13,462 nucleotides of DNA from Chloroflexota bacterium (lineage in GTDB: Bacteria; Chloroflexota; Anaerolineae; Aggregatilineales; UBA3940): the NCBI GenBank assembly GCA_024643825.1, contig JAHEME010000025.1:1-13462 (forward strand), in the 5' to 3' direction. The translations under genes were made by a program, and so were the position numbers. Numbering within the stretch: the first letter of the stretch is position 1; each line of letters begins with the position of its first letter. The notes under the pieces are model-generated. The model made no database searches and had not been told where the DNA came from. It saw only the letters and a program-made list of their open reading frames with translations. Of this stretch, positions 6,225 through 12,334 are shown one piece after another.

Positions 6225-7658
6225 ATGAACATCCGGCGAATCTTCATTCTTTTGGCAATAGTAGCCCTGCTTCTTGCAGGGGTCACGACCGCCTTTGCCC
6301 AAAATCAAACCTATGTGGTGCAGCCTGGAGATACCCTGTTCAGCATCGCGCGTAGTTTTGGCCTTACCGTGCAGCAGATAGCCGCGGCGAATGGCATCAC
6401 GAACCCGGCTCTGATCTATGCGGGGCAGGTGCTCGTCATCCCCGGCGGTAGCGGTTCTGGTTCAGAAACCGTCACCTATACTGTTCAGCCCGGCGACACC
6501 CTGTTCTTCATTGCACTCCGTTATGGGACAACCGTCAATGCCCTGGCAAACTTAAATGGGCTTACCAACCCGGACGTGCTGTATGTGGGCCAGGTGCTGG
6601 TCATTTCTGCTGGAAGTGGTGTGCCACCGACTCAGCCCCCGCCAACCGAGCCGCCTACGACCCAGCCTCCACCTCCAACGGAAAACGTCACCTATGTAGT
6701 ACAGCCGGGGGATACGCTGGGGCAGATCGCCCTGCGATTTGGAACAACCTATCAGCAGATTGCGCTGCTGAATAACATCAGCAATCCAGATCGAATCTTC
6801 CCCGGTCAGACGCTGATCATTCGGCAGGGCACAACGCCGACTCCGCCCCCAACTTCGGAGCCAACCGTAGAACCGACTGCTGAACCTACAACGGAACCGA
6901 CAGCGGAACCCACCGCAGAGCCGACAGTAGAACCTACTTCGGAGCCGACCACCGAACCAACAGCAGAACCAACCGAAGACCCCGATATTCCGACACCTAT
7001 TGTTCCCGTAGTCACGGTCCCGGCAAATGCGCCAAATCTGCTGACCAATCCGGGATTTGAAGGGAGTGTTCGCCCGGTGATCTTCGGCGAAGTCAATGTA
7101 TATGAAAATTGGGAACCGTTCTACTGTGATGAACCCTATACCACCAGCAAGTGCCCGGCCCTGCGCCAGGGATCAGGCAACCCACCCGGCTTGCAAATGG
7201 GCCGTCCCGAATACAAGCCCACCGATATTGGGAATCGCGTGCGCAGCGGGTTGACCGCCCAGCAGTGGTTCTGTTTCTGGCGTACCTGCGATGCCGGAGT
7301 ATTCCAAACCGTCTCCACTACGCCCGGCGCAGTTTGCGAGGCAGGAGCCTACGTACAGTCGTGGAGTGCCAATGGAACCGGGTTTACCTCGGATCTTCAG
7401 ACCGCCGATCAGCGCGCCAATTCTACATGGTTTGTTCGGGTAGACTCAACGGGAGGAACCAATGCCTTTGCCAACTCTGTTCTGACCAGCAGAGGGTTTG
7501 GCTATGGCGATGGAATCTACGACAAGTACGTACGGATCAGCTACACGTTCACTGCCACGAGCACTCAGGCAACCGTGTTCTTTGAGAACCTGCGCATCTG
7601 GCCGATTGCCAACAACGATAATTACATCGACGATGCCTACGTTCGCTGCACAAAATAA
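6225..7658 (+). CDS. Secreted protein with three LysM domains and a C-terminal Cys-containing domain
   Basis: A 477-residue protein. Residues 1-25 are a classical signal peptide (NIRR, a hydrophobic core, and a likely cut after AFA). Three LysM domains follow at about 28-72, 83-127 and 155-199, each beginning (Y/T)xVQPGDTL and ending with a GQ.L.I strand; LysM binds GlcNAc-containing glycans such as peptidoglycan or chitin. A Pro/Thr linker (134-152) separates LysM2 and LysM3, and ten tandem EPTx units (212-250) form a stiff spacer. The C-terminal domain (about 270-477) starts NLLTNPGFEG, a common opening of carbohydrate-binding-module-like beta-sandwich domains, and contains six cysteines (301, 310, 350, 355, 371, 475) that could form disulfides outside the cell. 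No hydrolase motif is visible, so it is probably a cell-wall-bound or surface carbohydrate-binding protein. It is a single-gene unit with its own promoter and terminator. Confidence 0.93.
   Translation: MNIRRIFILLAIVALLLAGVTTAFAQNQTYVVQPGDTLFSIARSFGLTVQQIAAANGITNPALIYAGQVLVIPGGSGSGSETVTYTVQPGDTLFFIALRYGTTVNALANLNGLTNPDVLYVGQVLVISAGSGVPPTQPPPTEPPTTQPPPPTENVTYVVQPGDTLGQIALRFGTTYQQIALLNNISNPDRIFPGQTLIIRQGTTPTPPPTSEPTVEPTAEPTTEPTAEPTAEPTVEPTSEPTTEPTAEPTEDPDIPTPIVPVVTVPANAPNLLTNPGFEGSVRPVIFGEVNVYENWEPFYCDEPYTTSKCPALRQGSGNPPGLQMGRPEYKPTDIGNRVRSGLTAQQWFCFWRTCDAGVFQTVSTTPGAVCEAGAYVQSWSANGTGFTSDLQTADQRANSTWFVRVDSTGGTNAFANSVLTSRGFGYGDGIYDKYVRISYTFTATSTQATVFFENLRIWPIANNDNYIDDAYVRCTK
6858..6974 (+). repeat. 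Ten tandem 12-bp units encoding EPTx spacer
   Basis: Codons for Glu-Pro-Thr plus a variable residue (Val, Ala, Thr or Ser) repeat ten times without interruption inside the LysM gene. Synonymous positions differ between units, so the repeat is old or selected at protein level rather than freshly expanded. Confidence 0.85.
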
Positions 7659-7671
7659 GTAGAAACTAACC

Positions 7672-7710
7672 AAAAAAAGGAGAGCAGGCAAAACCTGCTC
7701 TCCTTTTTTT
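7672..7710. terminator. Bidirectional intrinsic terminator between LysM gene and tilS
   Basis: Seventeen perfectly complementary bases on each side (7672-7688 and 7694-7710) flank the loop caaaa. The stem consists of a 10-bp GC-containing core capped by seven A-T pairs, giving a T7 tract on both strands. It starts 14 nt after the LysM stop and 13 nt beyond the tilS stop, so it can end both convergent transcripts. Confidence 0.93.
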
Positions 7711-7722
7711 GTGCCTGCATTG

Positions 7723-9237
7723 CTAGAAAGGAGCTTCCCCCTCATCGCTGAGACGCTCAAACCGCAGCAGCACAACCTGGCACGTCGAAGGCTGCACGAC
7801 ATACCGCGCATCCACCCGAAATCCACACACCCAGATAATCGTCTCCCAGGCCGCCCCTGTCACCAGCAGCGGCAGCCGATCCCGCCACGCAGCAGGAATT
7901 TTTTCATTGATCATGAAGTCGCTCAGTTTCTGCGTCCCCGGAACACCCTGCGGCTGAAACCGATCTCCGGGGCGGCGAGTACGAAGCGCAAGCGAATCGA
8001 TCTCCTTCCCCGAAAAGCGATCCGCATCAATCACCGCCTTCCACGGATCATTCAGGATCGCCTCCCATGATGCCCCCTCGCGCGGCCCATCATATCCCTC
8101 GACAGTGAATGTCCACTCCGAGGTCACCAGCAAAGACTGCCTCGGCCCCAGCCCCTGAAGTGGACTCACGCTTTCAGGCGCGAGCAACGGCCAATCAGGA
8201 GCAGGCAGACGATAATCGCTCCATGCAATTCGCAGCGAATCATACGCAACAGTCAGGCTCACCCCTCCCGGAAAGATCGCCTGCGCCCCCGGATCGCCAT
8301 TCAGCCCAACCTGTACAGCACTCTCGACATGCTCGAAGCCCAGATTCTCAATACCTCCCACAAGACGCCATATGGCGCGCCGAAGGATGCCCCGCTGCAC
8401 CGCCAGCGGCAGTGCCTTCCACCGATCTCGATCTAGATGAATCGATCCCTCCGTCTCCTTCACAGCAGTCTCTTTCCACGCCGCCTCCACCTGACCGTCC
8501 AACGCATCGAAATCCGCTTGCAGCAGGTGAGCCGTTTGCACTAACTGCTCAGAAAAGCGCGGGTTCACCTCGTAGAGCAGGGGGAGAATCGTATGCCTGA
8601 CACGATTCCGTAGGAAGCCAACATTCTCATTCGTCTCATCTTCACGAGGAGTCAAACCCTGACTCTCGCAGTAAGCAAGAATTTCGCTGCGTGGGACATC
8701 CAGCAGAGGGCGTACGATTATTAGATCAACAGCCGGATCATTCAGCACATGAGACCCGGAGAGCACAGTCACAGGCAGCATCCCCCGCAGCCCCGCCAGC
8801 CCCGATCCGCGCAGCAGATGCATCAGCACCGTTTCCGCCTGATCATCCGCCTGATGCGCCACCGCAAGACACGCTGCCCCAACCTCGCGGGCCACCTTAC
8901 TGAGTGCTGTATACCGGGCCTTCCGCGCCGCTTCTTCCAGCGTGAAACGCCGATCCCGTGCCAGCGCAGGGACATCCATCCGTTCCACCCGATACACAAT
9001 CCCCCACGTCTGGGCGATCTCTGCCACAAACGCGGCATCCGCATCGGCGGCCTCCCCACGCATCCCATGATGCACATGCACCGCCATTGGCACAATCCCC
9101 AACGATTCCCGCGACTGTACAAACAGGTGCAGCAGTGCCAGCGAATCGGCTCCCCCCGAAACGCCTACAACCACCCTCTGACCTTGAGCGATTCCCATCG
9201 CCCGGATAACCCTCTGGAAATGACGAACCAGTTTCAT
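7723..9237 (-). CDS. tilS: tRNA(Ile)-lysidine synthetase TilS
   Basis: A 504-residue cytoplasmic enzyme. It uses ATP and lysine to convert the wobble C34 of tRNA-Ile(CAU) to lysidine, so the tRNA reads AUA and is charged with Ile. The N-terminal PP-loop ATPase shows SGGADS (27-32), HHGMRGE (56-62), the EEAARKARY helix (101-109) and ADDQAETVLMHLLRGSGLAGLRGM (130-153). GFLRNRVRH (207-215) matches the conserved linker to the helical middle domain. The C-terminal tRNA-binding domain has RRPGDRF (421-427), the K437 region and FMINEKIP (441-448). Slightly longer than typical, but complete. The ATG at 9237 has no recognisable Shine-Dalgarno, and a consensus TATAAT ends only 7 nt upstream, so the message may be leaderless. 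The stop lies beside a terminator shared with the convergent LysM gene. Confidence 0.96.
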   Translation of the reverse strand: MKLVRHFQRVIRAMGIAQGQRVVVGVSGGADSLALLHLFVQSRESLGIVPMAVHVHHGMRGEAADADAAFVAEIAQTWGIVYRVERMDVPALARDRRFTLEEAARKARYTALSKVAREVGAACLAVAHQADDQAETVLMHLLRGSGLAGLRGMLPVTVLSGSHVLNDPAVDLIIVRPLLDVPRSEILAYCESQGLTPREDETNENVGFLRNRVRHTILPLLYEVNPRFSEQLVQTAHLLQADFDALDGQVEAAWKETAVKETEGSIHLDRDRWKALPLAVQRGILRRAIWRLVGGIENLGFEHVESAVQVGLNGDPGAQAIFPGGVSLTVAYDSLRIAWSDYRLPAPDWPLLAPESVSPLQGLGPRQSLLVTSEWTFTVEGYDGPREGASWEAILNDPWKAVIDADRFSGKEIDSLALRTRRPGDRFQPQGVPGTQKLSDFMINEKIPAAWRDRLPLLVTGAAWETIIWVCGFRVDARYVVQPSTCQVVLLRFERLSDEGEAPF

Positions 9238-9244
9238 AGGTCGG

Positions 9245-9277
9245 ATTATACTATCGTGCTAGGAAATGCCCGGTCAA
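9245..9277 (-). promoter_or_regulatory. tilS promoter with -10 box adjacent to the start codon
   Basis: The minus strand carries a perfect TATAAT (9250-9245) ending 7 nt before the tilS ATG, and TTGACC (9277-9272) upstream. Their spacing is 21 nt, too long for an ideal pair; the overlapping hexamers GATAGT (16-nt spacer) or TAGTAT (18-nt spacer) fit TTGACC better but match consensus less. On any of these readings transcription starts within about 10 nt of the start codon. The same bases contain TATACT on the plus strand (9247-9252), a possible -10 for the divergent SH3b gene. Confidence 0.5.
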
Positions 9278-9341
9278 CAGGGGAGCCGTAGATCAAACAG
9301 TGGTTGTCATTGGTTTCCCCGGAGGGTACTATCTTCTGGCG

Positions 9342-10133
9342 ATGAAAAACGAACCTCTACACTACCGCCGCCTGGCATTGACGCTGGTAGGCGCGATCTT
9401 GCTTGGCCTTGTCCTGCGGGGAGTCCGGGGCGCTGCCGCCTCAGAAGGCGACATCCCGATTCAGCAGGCGGTGACGCCCAGTCCTTCCCCGCAGGGGCAG
9501 GTAAATCTACCGACGGCAACCGCTACGACTGTCGGCGGGCCAACCGCCACACCCAGCCGAACCCCAACGCTTACACCCGTGCTCGCCCAGATGGTCGGTG
9601 ACCCGACCAATTTACGCTCCGGCCCCGGTCTCGATTTTGACATCGTGGCCTCGCTCGATATTGGCACACAGCTTCCACTGATTGGGCGCTGGCTGGGATA
9701 CGACTGGCTGCTTGTCAAGTGGGATGAAGCGCCGGGCGGTCAGGCATGGGTCTATGCGCCGCTTGTGGTTGTAGTCGGCGATATCACGACCGTGCCAGCG
9801 GTGGAGCCGCCCCAACTTCCGACCATTGATCCCACGCAGGCCGTGATTCAAGCAACCGCGACCGTGCTGCTCCAGACCCCCGGCGCAGCAGAGACCGCAA
9901 CCGCGCAAGCCCTGTTTCTCCCAACCGGAGTCTATACTCAGACGCCCGGCGTGGCTTCGTCCTCCGGTGGCTCTGAGCCAACCTTCACCGTACCTGCTCC
10001 GTTAAATCAACCAGATGTGATTGGCTCTCGTGGGGATGGAACGCGAAGCGGCATTCCTCCGGCTGTCATCATTATTTCGCTGGGAGCGATGGGCGTCCTG
10101 ACCCTGCTTGTCGGTTTGGTGCGCCGTCTGTGA
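9342..10133 (+). CDS. Membrane-anchored extracellular SH3b-domain protein
   Basis: 263 residues from the ATG at 9342. An in-frame GTG at 9300 would add 14 residues; the ATG gives a cleaner n-region (KNEPLHYRR) before the hydrophobic stretch at about 11-25. That stretch is a signal peptide or anchor, with a possible cut after GAAA. A Pro/Thr/Ser linker leads to a bacterial SH3 (SH3_3) domain at about 83-146, with the family hallmark NLRSGPG (90-96), WLLVKW (122-127) and GQAWVYAP (133-140); such domains usually bind cell-wall peptides. A second low-complexity linker (to about 235) precedes a C-terminal membrane helix (about 238-260) ending RRL, a stop-transfer signal. The SH3 domain should face outward. 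GGAGG at 9321-9325 lies 16 nt from the ATG, longer than ideal, so the start is uncertain. The gene ends stop-to-stop against the convergent lipoprotein gene. Confidence 0.85.
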   Translation: MKNEPLHYRRLALTLVGAILLGLVLRGVRGAAASEGDIPIQQAVTPSPSPQGQVNLPTATATTVGGPTATPSRTPTLTPVLAQMVGDPTNLRSGPGLDFDIVASLDIGTQLPLIGRWLGYDWLLVKWDEAPGGQAWVYAPLVVVVGDITTVPAVEPPQLPTIDPTQAVIQATATVLLQTPGAAETATAQALFLPTGVYTQTPGVASSSGGSEPTFTVPAPLNQPDVIGSRGDGTRSGIPPAVIIISLGAMGVLTLLVGLVRRL

Positions 10134-10892
10134 TCAGGGATTCGAGCGTAGATCACGATAGCCCAGAGCTTCCATCCACGGGCAAACGATAGGGCCACCG
10201 TGCGGGTCGGCCTGAAAGAGATCGGGCAGCCCGTTGTAACCACGAAAGTACCCCACCGGGCCTGTAAGCTGTTCCTCCGCTGCGGGTGATAGTTCAGGAT
10301 CGCCCACCGCAATCGCATGAATGTGAATCGGCGAATCCGGGTAGAGCGCCCCCTGATCACGCACCCATGCAGCAAAGCCCGCTTCACGCAGCGCGAGGAT
10401 CAGCACATCCTCTTCTTCATACAGAATATGATGGAAGTCCTGTAGATCACGCAGGGAAAGATCGACCGCCCCACCACCATCATGCGTCCCGAAACTCGCA
10501 TCCACCCCTATATTGTATGATCCCTGCGTAACCGCCCGCAACAGTTCATGCGTTCCCCCATACAATACTTGCGCCTGTTCCAGCATAGAAACCGTGCGCT
10601 GGTTCAACGTGTACCCTCCAGCAACCGCAACGCGCATCATATCGTCAATTGGCTGGCTGCACCCGAATGGAGTAGCTGTCGGGATCGGAGTTTCTGTTGC
10701 CGTCGGTTCAGGCGATGGCGAAGGCGTTTCAGTCGCAGCGAGAGTAGGGGACGCCAGCGGAACAGGATCAGGTGATTGCGTGATAACAGCAATAGAGGGA
10801 GTTATCGGAGCGTTGCAGGCAATCGCTGCCATGCCTGGCGCAGCCAGGCCAAACACCATCGCCAGCAGACGAAGGTTGCGACGGGCAATCAC
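10134..10892 (-). CDS. Lipoprotein with M15-like (D,D-carboxypeptidase fold) metal-site pattern
   Basis: A 252-residue protein starting at a GTG that overlaps the stop of the acyltransferase gene as GTGA. Residues 1-25 are a lipoprotein signal peptide with lipobox AIAC (Cys26). A Pro/Thr/Ser-rich linker runs to about residue 76, then a globular domain. That domain contains S133-F-G-T-H137-D-G-G-G-A-V-D144, matching the SxxxHxxGxAxD arrangement of zinc ligands in peptidase M15/VanY and Hedgehog-type folds, and a later H190-I-H192-A-I-A-V that could supply the third ligand. The expected role would be cleavage of D-Ala-containing peptidoglycan peptides or another cell-wall hydrolysis on the outer face of the membrane. 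I do not see the usual E-P-W-H segment, so the site may be divergent or inactive. C78 and C237 could form a disulfide. The signal peptide and lipobox are clear; the M15 assignment is moderate. Confidence 0.75.
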   Translation of the reverse strand: MIARRNLRLLAMVFGLAAPGMAAIACNAPITPSIAVITQSPDPVPLASPTLAATETPSPSPEPTATETPIPTATPFGCSQPIDDMMRVAVAGGYTLNQRTVSMLEQAQVLYGGTHELLRAVTQGSYNIGVDASFGTHDGGGAVDLSLRDLQDFHHILYEEEDVLILALREAGFAAWVRDQGALYPDSPIHIHAIAVGDPELSPAAEEQLTGPVGYFRGYNGLPDLFQADPHGGPIVCPWMEALGYRDLRSNP

Positions 10893-11560
10893 GAGGGTAG
10901 ATAGCGTACGACTCTAGCAGGAACCCCTACGACCACCGCATGATCTGGCACATCCGTATTGACGAATGCCCCACCCGTCACCCGCGCGCCAGTGCCGATC
11001 TGCACCCGGCTATTGATGCTTGCGCCCATCTCAATCACCACGTTATCCCGCAGGTCTGCATAGCTGGCGACCCGTGCGCCCTGTCCAAGATACACATTGC
11101 TCCCCAGAACAGCATCGTGCTCCACGCTGGCTCCAATGTTGATCACACAGTGTCGTCCAACTCGGACGCCCGGCCCTACAATTGCGCCTGCGGCTACGAC
11201 CGCGCCATCCCCCAGTTGTGCCGTGCGCGACACAATCGCGCGCGGATGAATGGCCGTCACGGGCGGAATCTGCTGCAAATCCAGCACCTGCATCAACCGG
11301 ACGCGAACCTCCATCAGATCAGGGCCGAGGCCCAGAACCGCATGAAGATCAGGGTTTTCTGCTTGAATCTGTGCGAGGGTATCGTCGTCACCCAGAATAG
11401 GTAACGAATAGTGTTCGTCCGTGCTGCGTTCGCTCAACCCAAATGCTTTGTCTATGCATCCCAACAGGTGTAAGTCGGGCCGCAGGGCCAGGATTTCCTG
11501 AAGTACCCCGGCATACCCACCAGCACCCAGGATCACAACCGGGATGATTTCGTTAACCAC
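10889..11560 (-). CDS. NeuD/PglD-type sugar O-/N-acyltransferase
   Basis: A 223-residue cytoplasmic protein. The N-terminal part has the nucleotide-sugar-binding start VVILGAGGYAGVLQEIL (8-24), typical of the PglD/NeuD (sialic-acid O-acetyltransferase-like) group. From about residue 113 to 206 there are hexapeptide repeats of a left-handed beta-helix (e.g. AQLGDG, AIVGPG, VRVGRH, VQIGTG). Its INIGASVEHDAVLG segment (140-153) contains His148, the position of the catalytic His in PglD. It probably transfers acetyl from acetyl-CoA to an amino- or hydroxyl-sugar for surface glycans; the precise sugar is not determinable. The GTG start at 11560 has GGGAGG 6 nt upstream. It lies between the DUF151 gene (95-nt gap) and the lipoprotein gene it overlaps by 4 nt. 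Confidence 0.9.
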   Translation of the reverse strand: MVNEIIPVVILGAGGYAGVLQEILALRPDLHLLGCIDKAFGLSERSTDEHYSLPILGDDDTLAQIQAENPDLHAVLGLGPDLMEVRVRLMQVLDLQQIPPVTAIHPRAIVSRTAQLGDGAVVAAGAIVGPGVRVGRHCVINIGASVEHDAVLGSNVYLGQGARVASYADLRDNVVIEMGASINSRVQIGTGARVTGGAFVNTDVPDHAVVVGVPARVVRYLPS

Positions 11561-11579
11561 ACGGCACCTCCCGGAGCAA

Positions 11580-11622
11580 GACCCTCCCCCCTGAGGTTGC
11601 CCGCACGGGCACGGTGAGGGTC
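11580..11622. repeat. Nested GC-rich inverted repeat upstream of the acyltransferase gene
   Basis: Outer arms gaccctc (11580-11586) and gagggtc (11616-11622) enclose an inner hairpin tgcccg/cgggca (11598-11611). On the minus strand no T-tract follows, so it is not a standard intrinsic terminator. The acyltransferase ribosome site lies only about 10 nt after the structure, so it could tune read-through from the DUF151 gene or translation. Confidence 0.5.
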
Positions 11623-11655
11623 GGGTGTAGTGGAACCATACAGGTGCAGTATCGA

Positions 11656-12189
11656 CTACTCGTCAGCGAGGTCATCCAGATCGAGCGAGTCGAGAAAGTC
11701 CTTGAATACACCCAGATCACGCTCTTCGGGCGCATCGGTGACCTCAGGAGCACGACTCTCGATGATGTCCGACTCAGCGTCGATCTCATCTTCCGGTTCA
11801 ATGCCGGCCTTTTCCATCACCGATTCATCGACGAAGATCGGGACTTTCAGTCGAACAGCGAGGTTGATAGCATCACTCGGTCGCGCATCGATCTCCATCG
11901 TCTCGCCGTTAGCCTTGATCTTGACACGCGCATAGTACACATCATGGCTCAGATCATTCACCACAATGTGCTCCACAATTCCACCAAGCTGTGTGATCAC
12001 ATTCTTCAGCAGATCGTGCGTCAGTGGGCGCGTGACCTCTGTACCGGCTAACTCTACCCGCAGCGCATCCGCCTCCGGGGGGCCGATCCAGATCGGAAGG
12101 TATCGGCTGGATTCGGTCTCTTTCAGTACCACCACGCGATCCTGAGTCATCAGGCTCACACGAATACTATCAATTTCGACCCTGATCAT
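11656..12189 (-). CDS. Bifunctional nuclease family (DUF151) protein
   Basis: A 177-residue protein. The core (about 1-130) matches the DUF151 / bifunctional nuclease family: LPIWIGPPEADALRVELAG (31-49), RPLTHDLLKNVI (54-65), IDARPSDAINLAVRLKVPIFV (100-120). Members of this family have been described as DNase/RNase-like in plants; in bacteria the role is unclear. An acidic C-terminal extension (about 131-177) ends in a short amphipathic helix (VFKDFLDSLDLDDLADE). The ATG at 12189 is preferred because GGGAG lies 5 nt upstream; an in-frame GTG at 12195 would overlap that ribosome site. The gene has a strong extended -10 promoter and a palindrome in its leader, so it is expressed independently of the kinase-like gene before it and probably drives the acyltransferase and lipoprotein genes after it. 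Confidence 0.93.
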   Translation of the reverse strand: MIRVEIDSIRVSLMTQDRVVVLKETESSRYLPIWIGPPEADALRVELAGTEVTRPLTHDLLKNVITQLGGIVEHIVVNDLSHDVYYARVKIKANGETMEIDARPSDAINLAVRLKVPIFVDESVMEKAGIEPEDEIDAESDIIESRAPEVTDAPEERDLGVFKDFLDSLDLDDLADE

Positions 12190-12194
12190 AACCA

Positions 12195-12199
12195 CTCCC
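12195..12199 (-). promoter_or_regulatory. Ribosome binding site deciding the DUF151 start
   Basis: GGGAG on the minus strand (12199-12195), 5 nt before the ATG at 12189. It overlaps the alternative GTG codon at 12195-12193, which therefore has no usable ribosome site of its own. Confidence 0.6.
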
Positions 12200-12249
12200 G
12201 CTGCGCCTCAAGGATGTAGACGCAGACTTTCAATATCGGTTGCAGTGCA

Positions 12250-12263
12250 GGCAGACGTCTGCC
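12250..12263. promoter_or_regulatory. 14-bp perfect palindrome in the DUF151 leader
   Basis: GGCAGACGTCTGCC is a perfect 14-bp palindrome placed about 14-27 nt downstream of the -10 box of the DUF151 promoter. A shorter odd palindrome (tgcagtgca, 12241-12249) adjoins it. Position and symmetry suit an operator for a dimeric repressor, or a leader hairpin. Confidence 0.45.
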
Positions 12264-12276
12264 CCGCATGGTTGAG

Positions 12277-12285
12277 ATTATAGCA
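12277..12285 (-). promoter_or_regulatory. Extended -10 promoter of the DUF151 gene
   Basis: The minus strand reads TGCTATAAT (12285-12277), a perfect TATAAT with the TGn extension. No good -35 is found at the expected distance, which is normal for extended -10 promoters. Transcription would start near 12270, giving a leader of about 80 nt. Confidence 0.65.
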
Positions 12286-12334
12286 TACCCTTCAGCGACC
12301 CGTATAGCGAACACGAACGAGCACAACAGCACAT

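Noticed and set aside
6858..6974. Regular 12-bp repeats considered as a CRISPR-like or minisatellite array
   Set aside because: Units abut without spacers, vary at synonymous positions and keep the EPTx reading frame; they encode a protein spacer.
6806..7096. Minus-strand open frame encoding a VGS-rich repeat protein
   Set aside because: It is the antisense of the EPTx codons of the LysM gene; the repeat forces a stop-free frame and there is no ribosome site.
7711..9237. Possibility that tilS is fused or extended (504 residues, longer than many TilS)
   Set aside because: All N- and C-terminal TilS motifs are present in order; the extra length is in the less conserved middle and C-terminal parts and no additional domain is visible.
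8109..9291. Several plus-strand open frames opposite tilS
   Set aside because: TilS is well supported on the minus strand by motifs along its whole length; the opposite frames are Pro/Arg/His/Ser-rich with no recognisable domains, typical of GC-rich antisense.
9300..9341. GTG at 9300 as start of the SH3b protein
   Set aside because: The added 14 residues give an atypical signal-peptide start; GGGGAG lies 14 nt upstream, no better than the site before the ATG. Kept only as an alternative.
12190..12195. GTG at 12195 as the DUF151 start
   Set aside because: It overlaps the Shine-Dalgarno sequence that correctly spaces the ATG at 12189.
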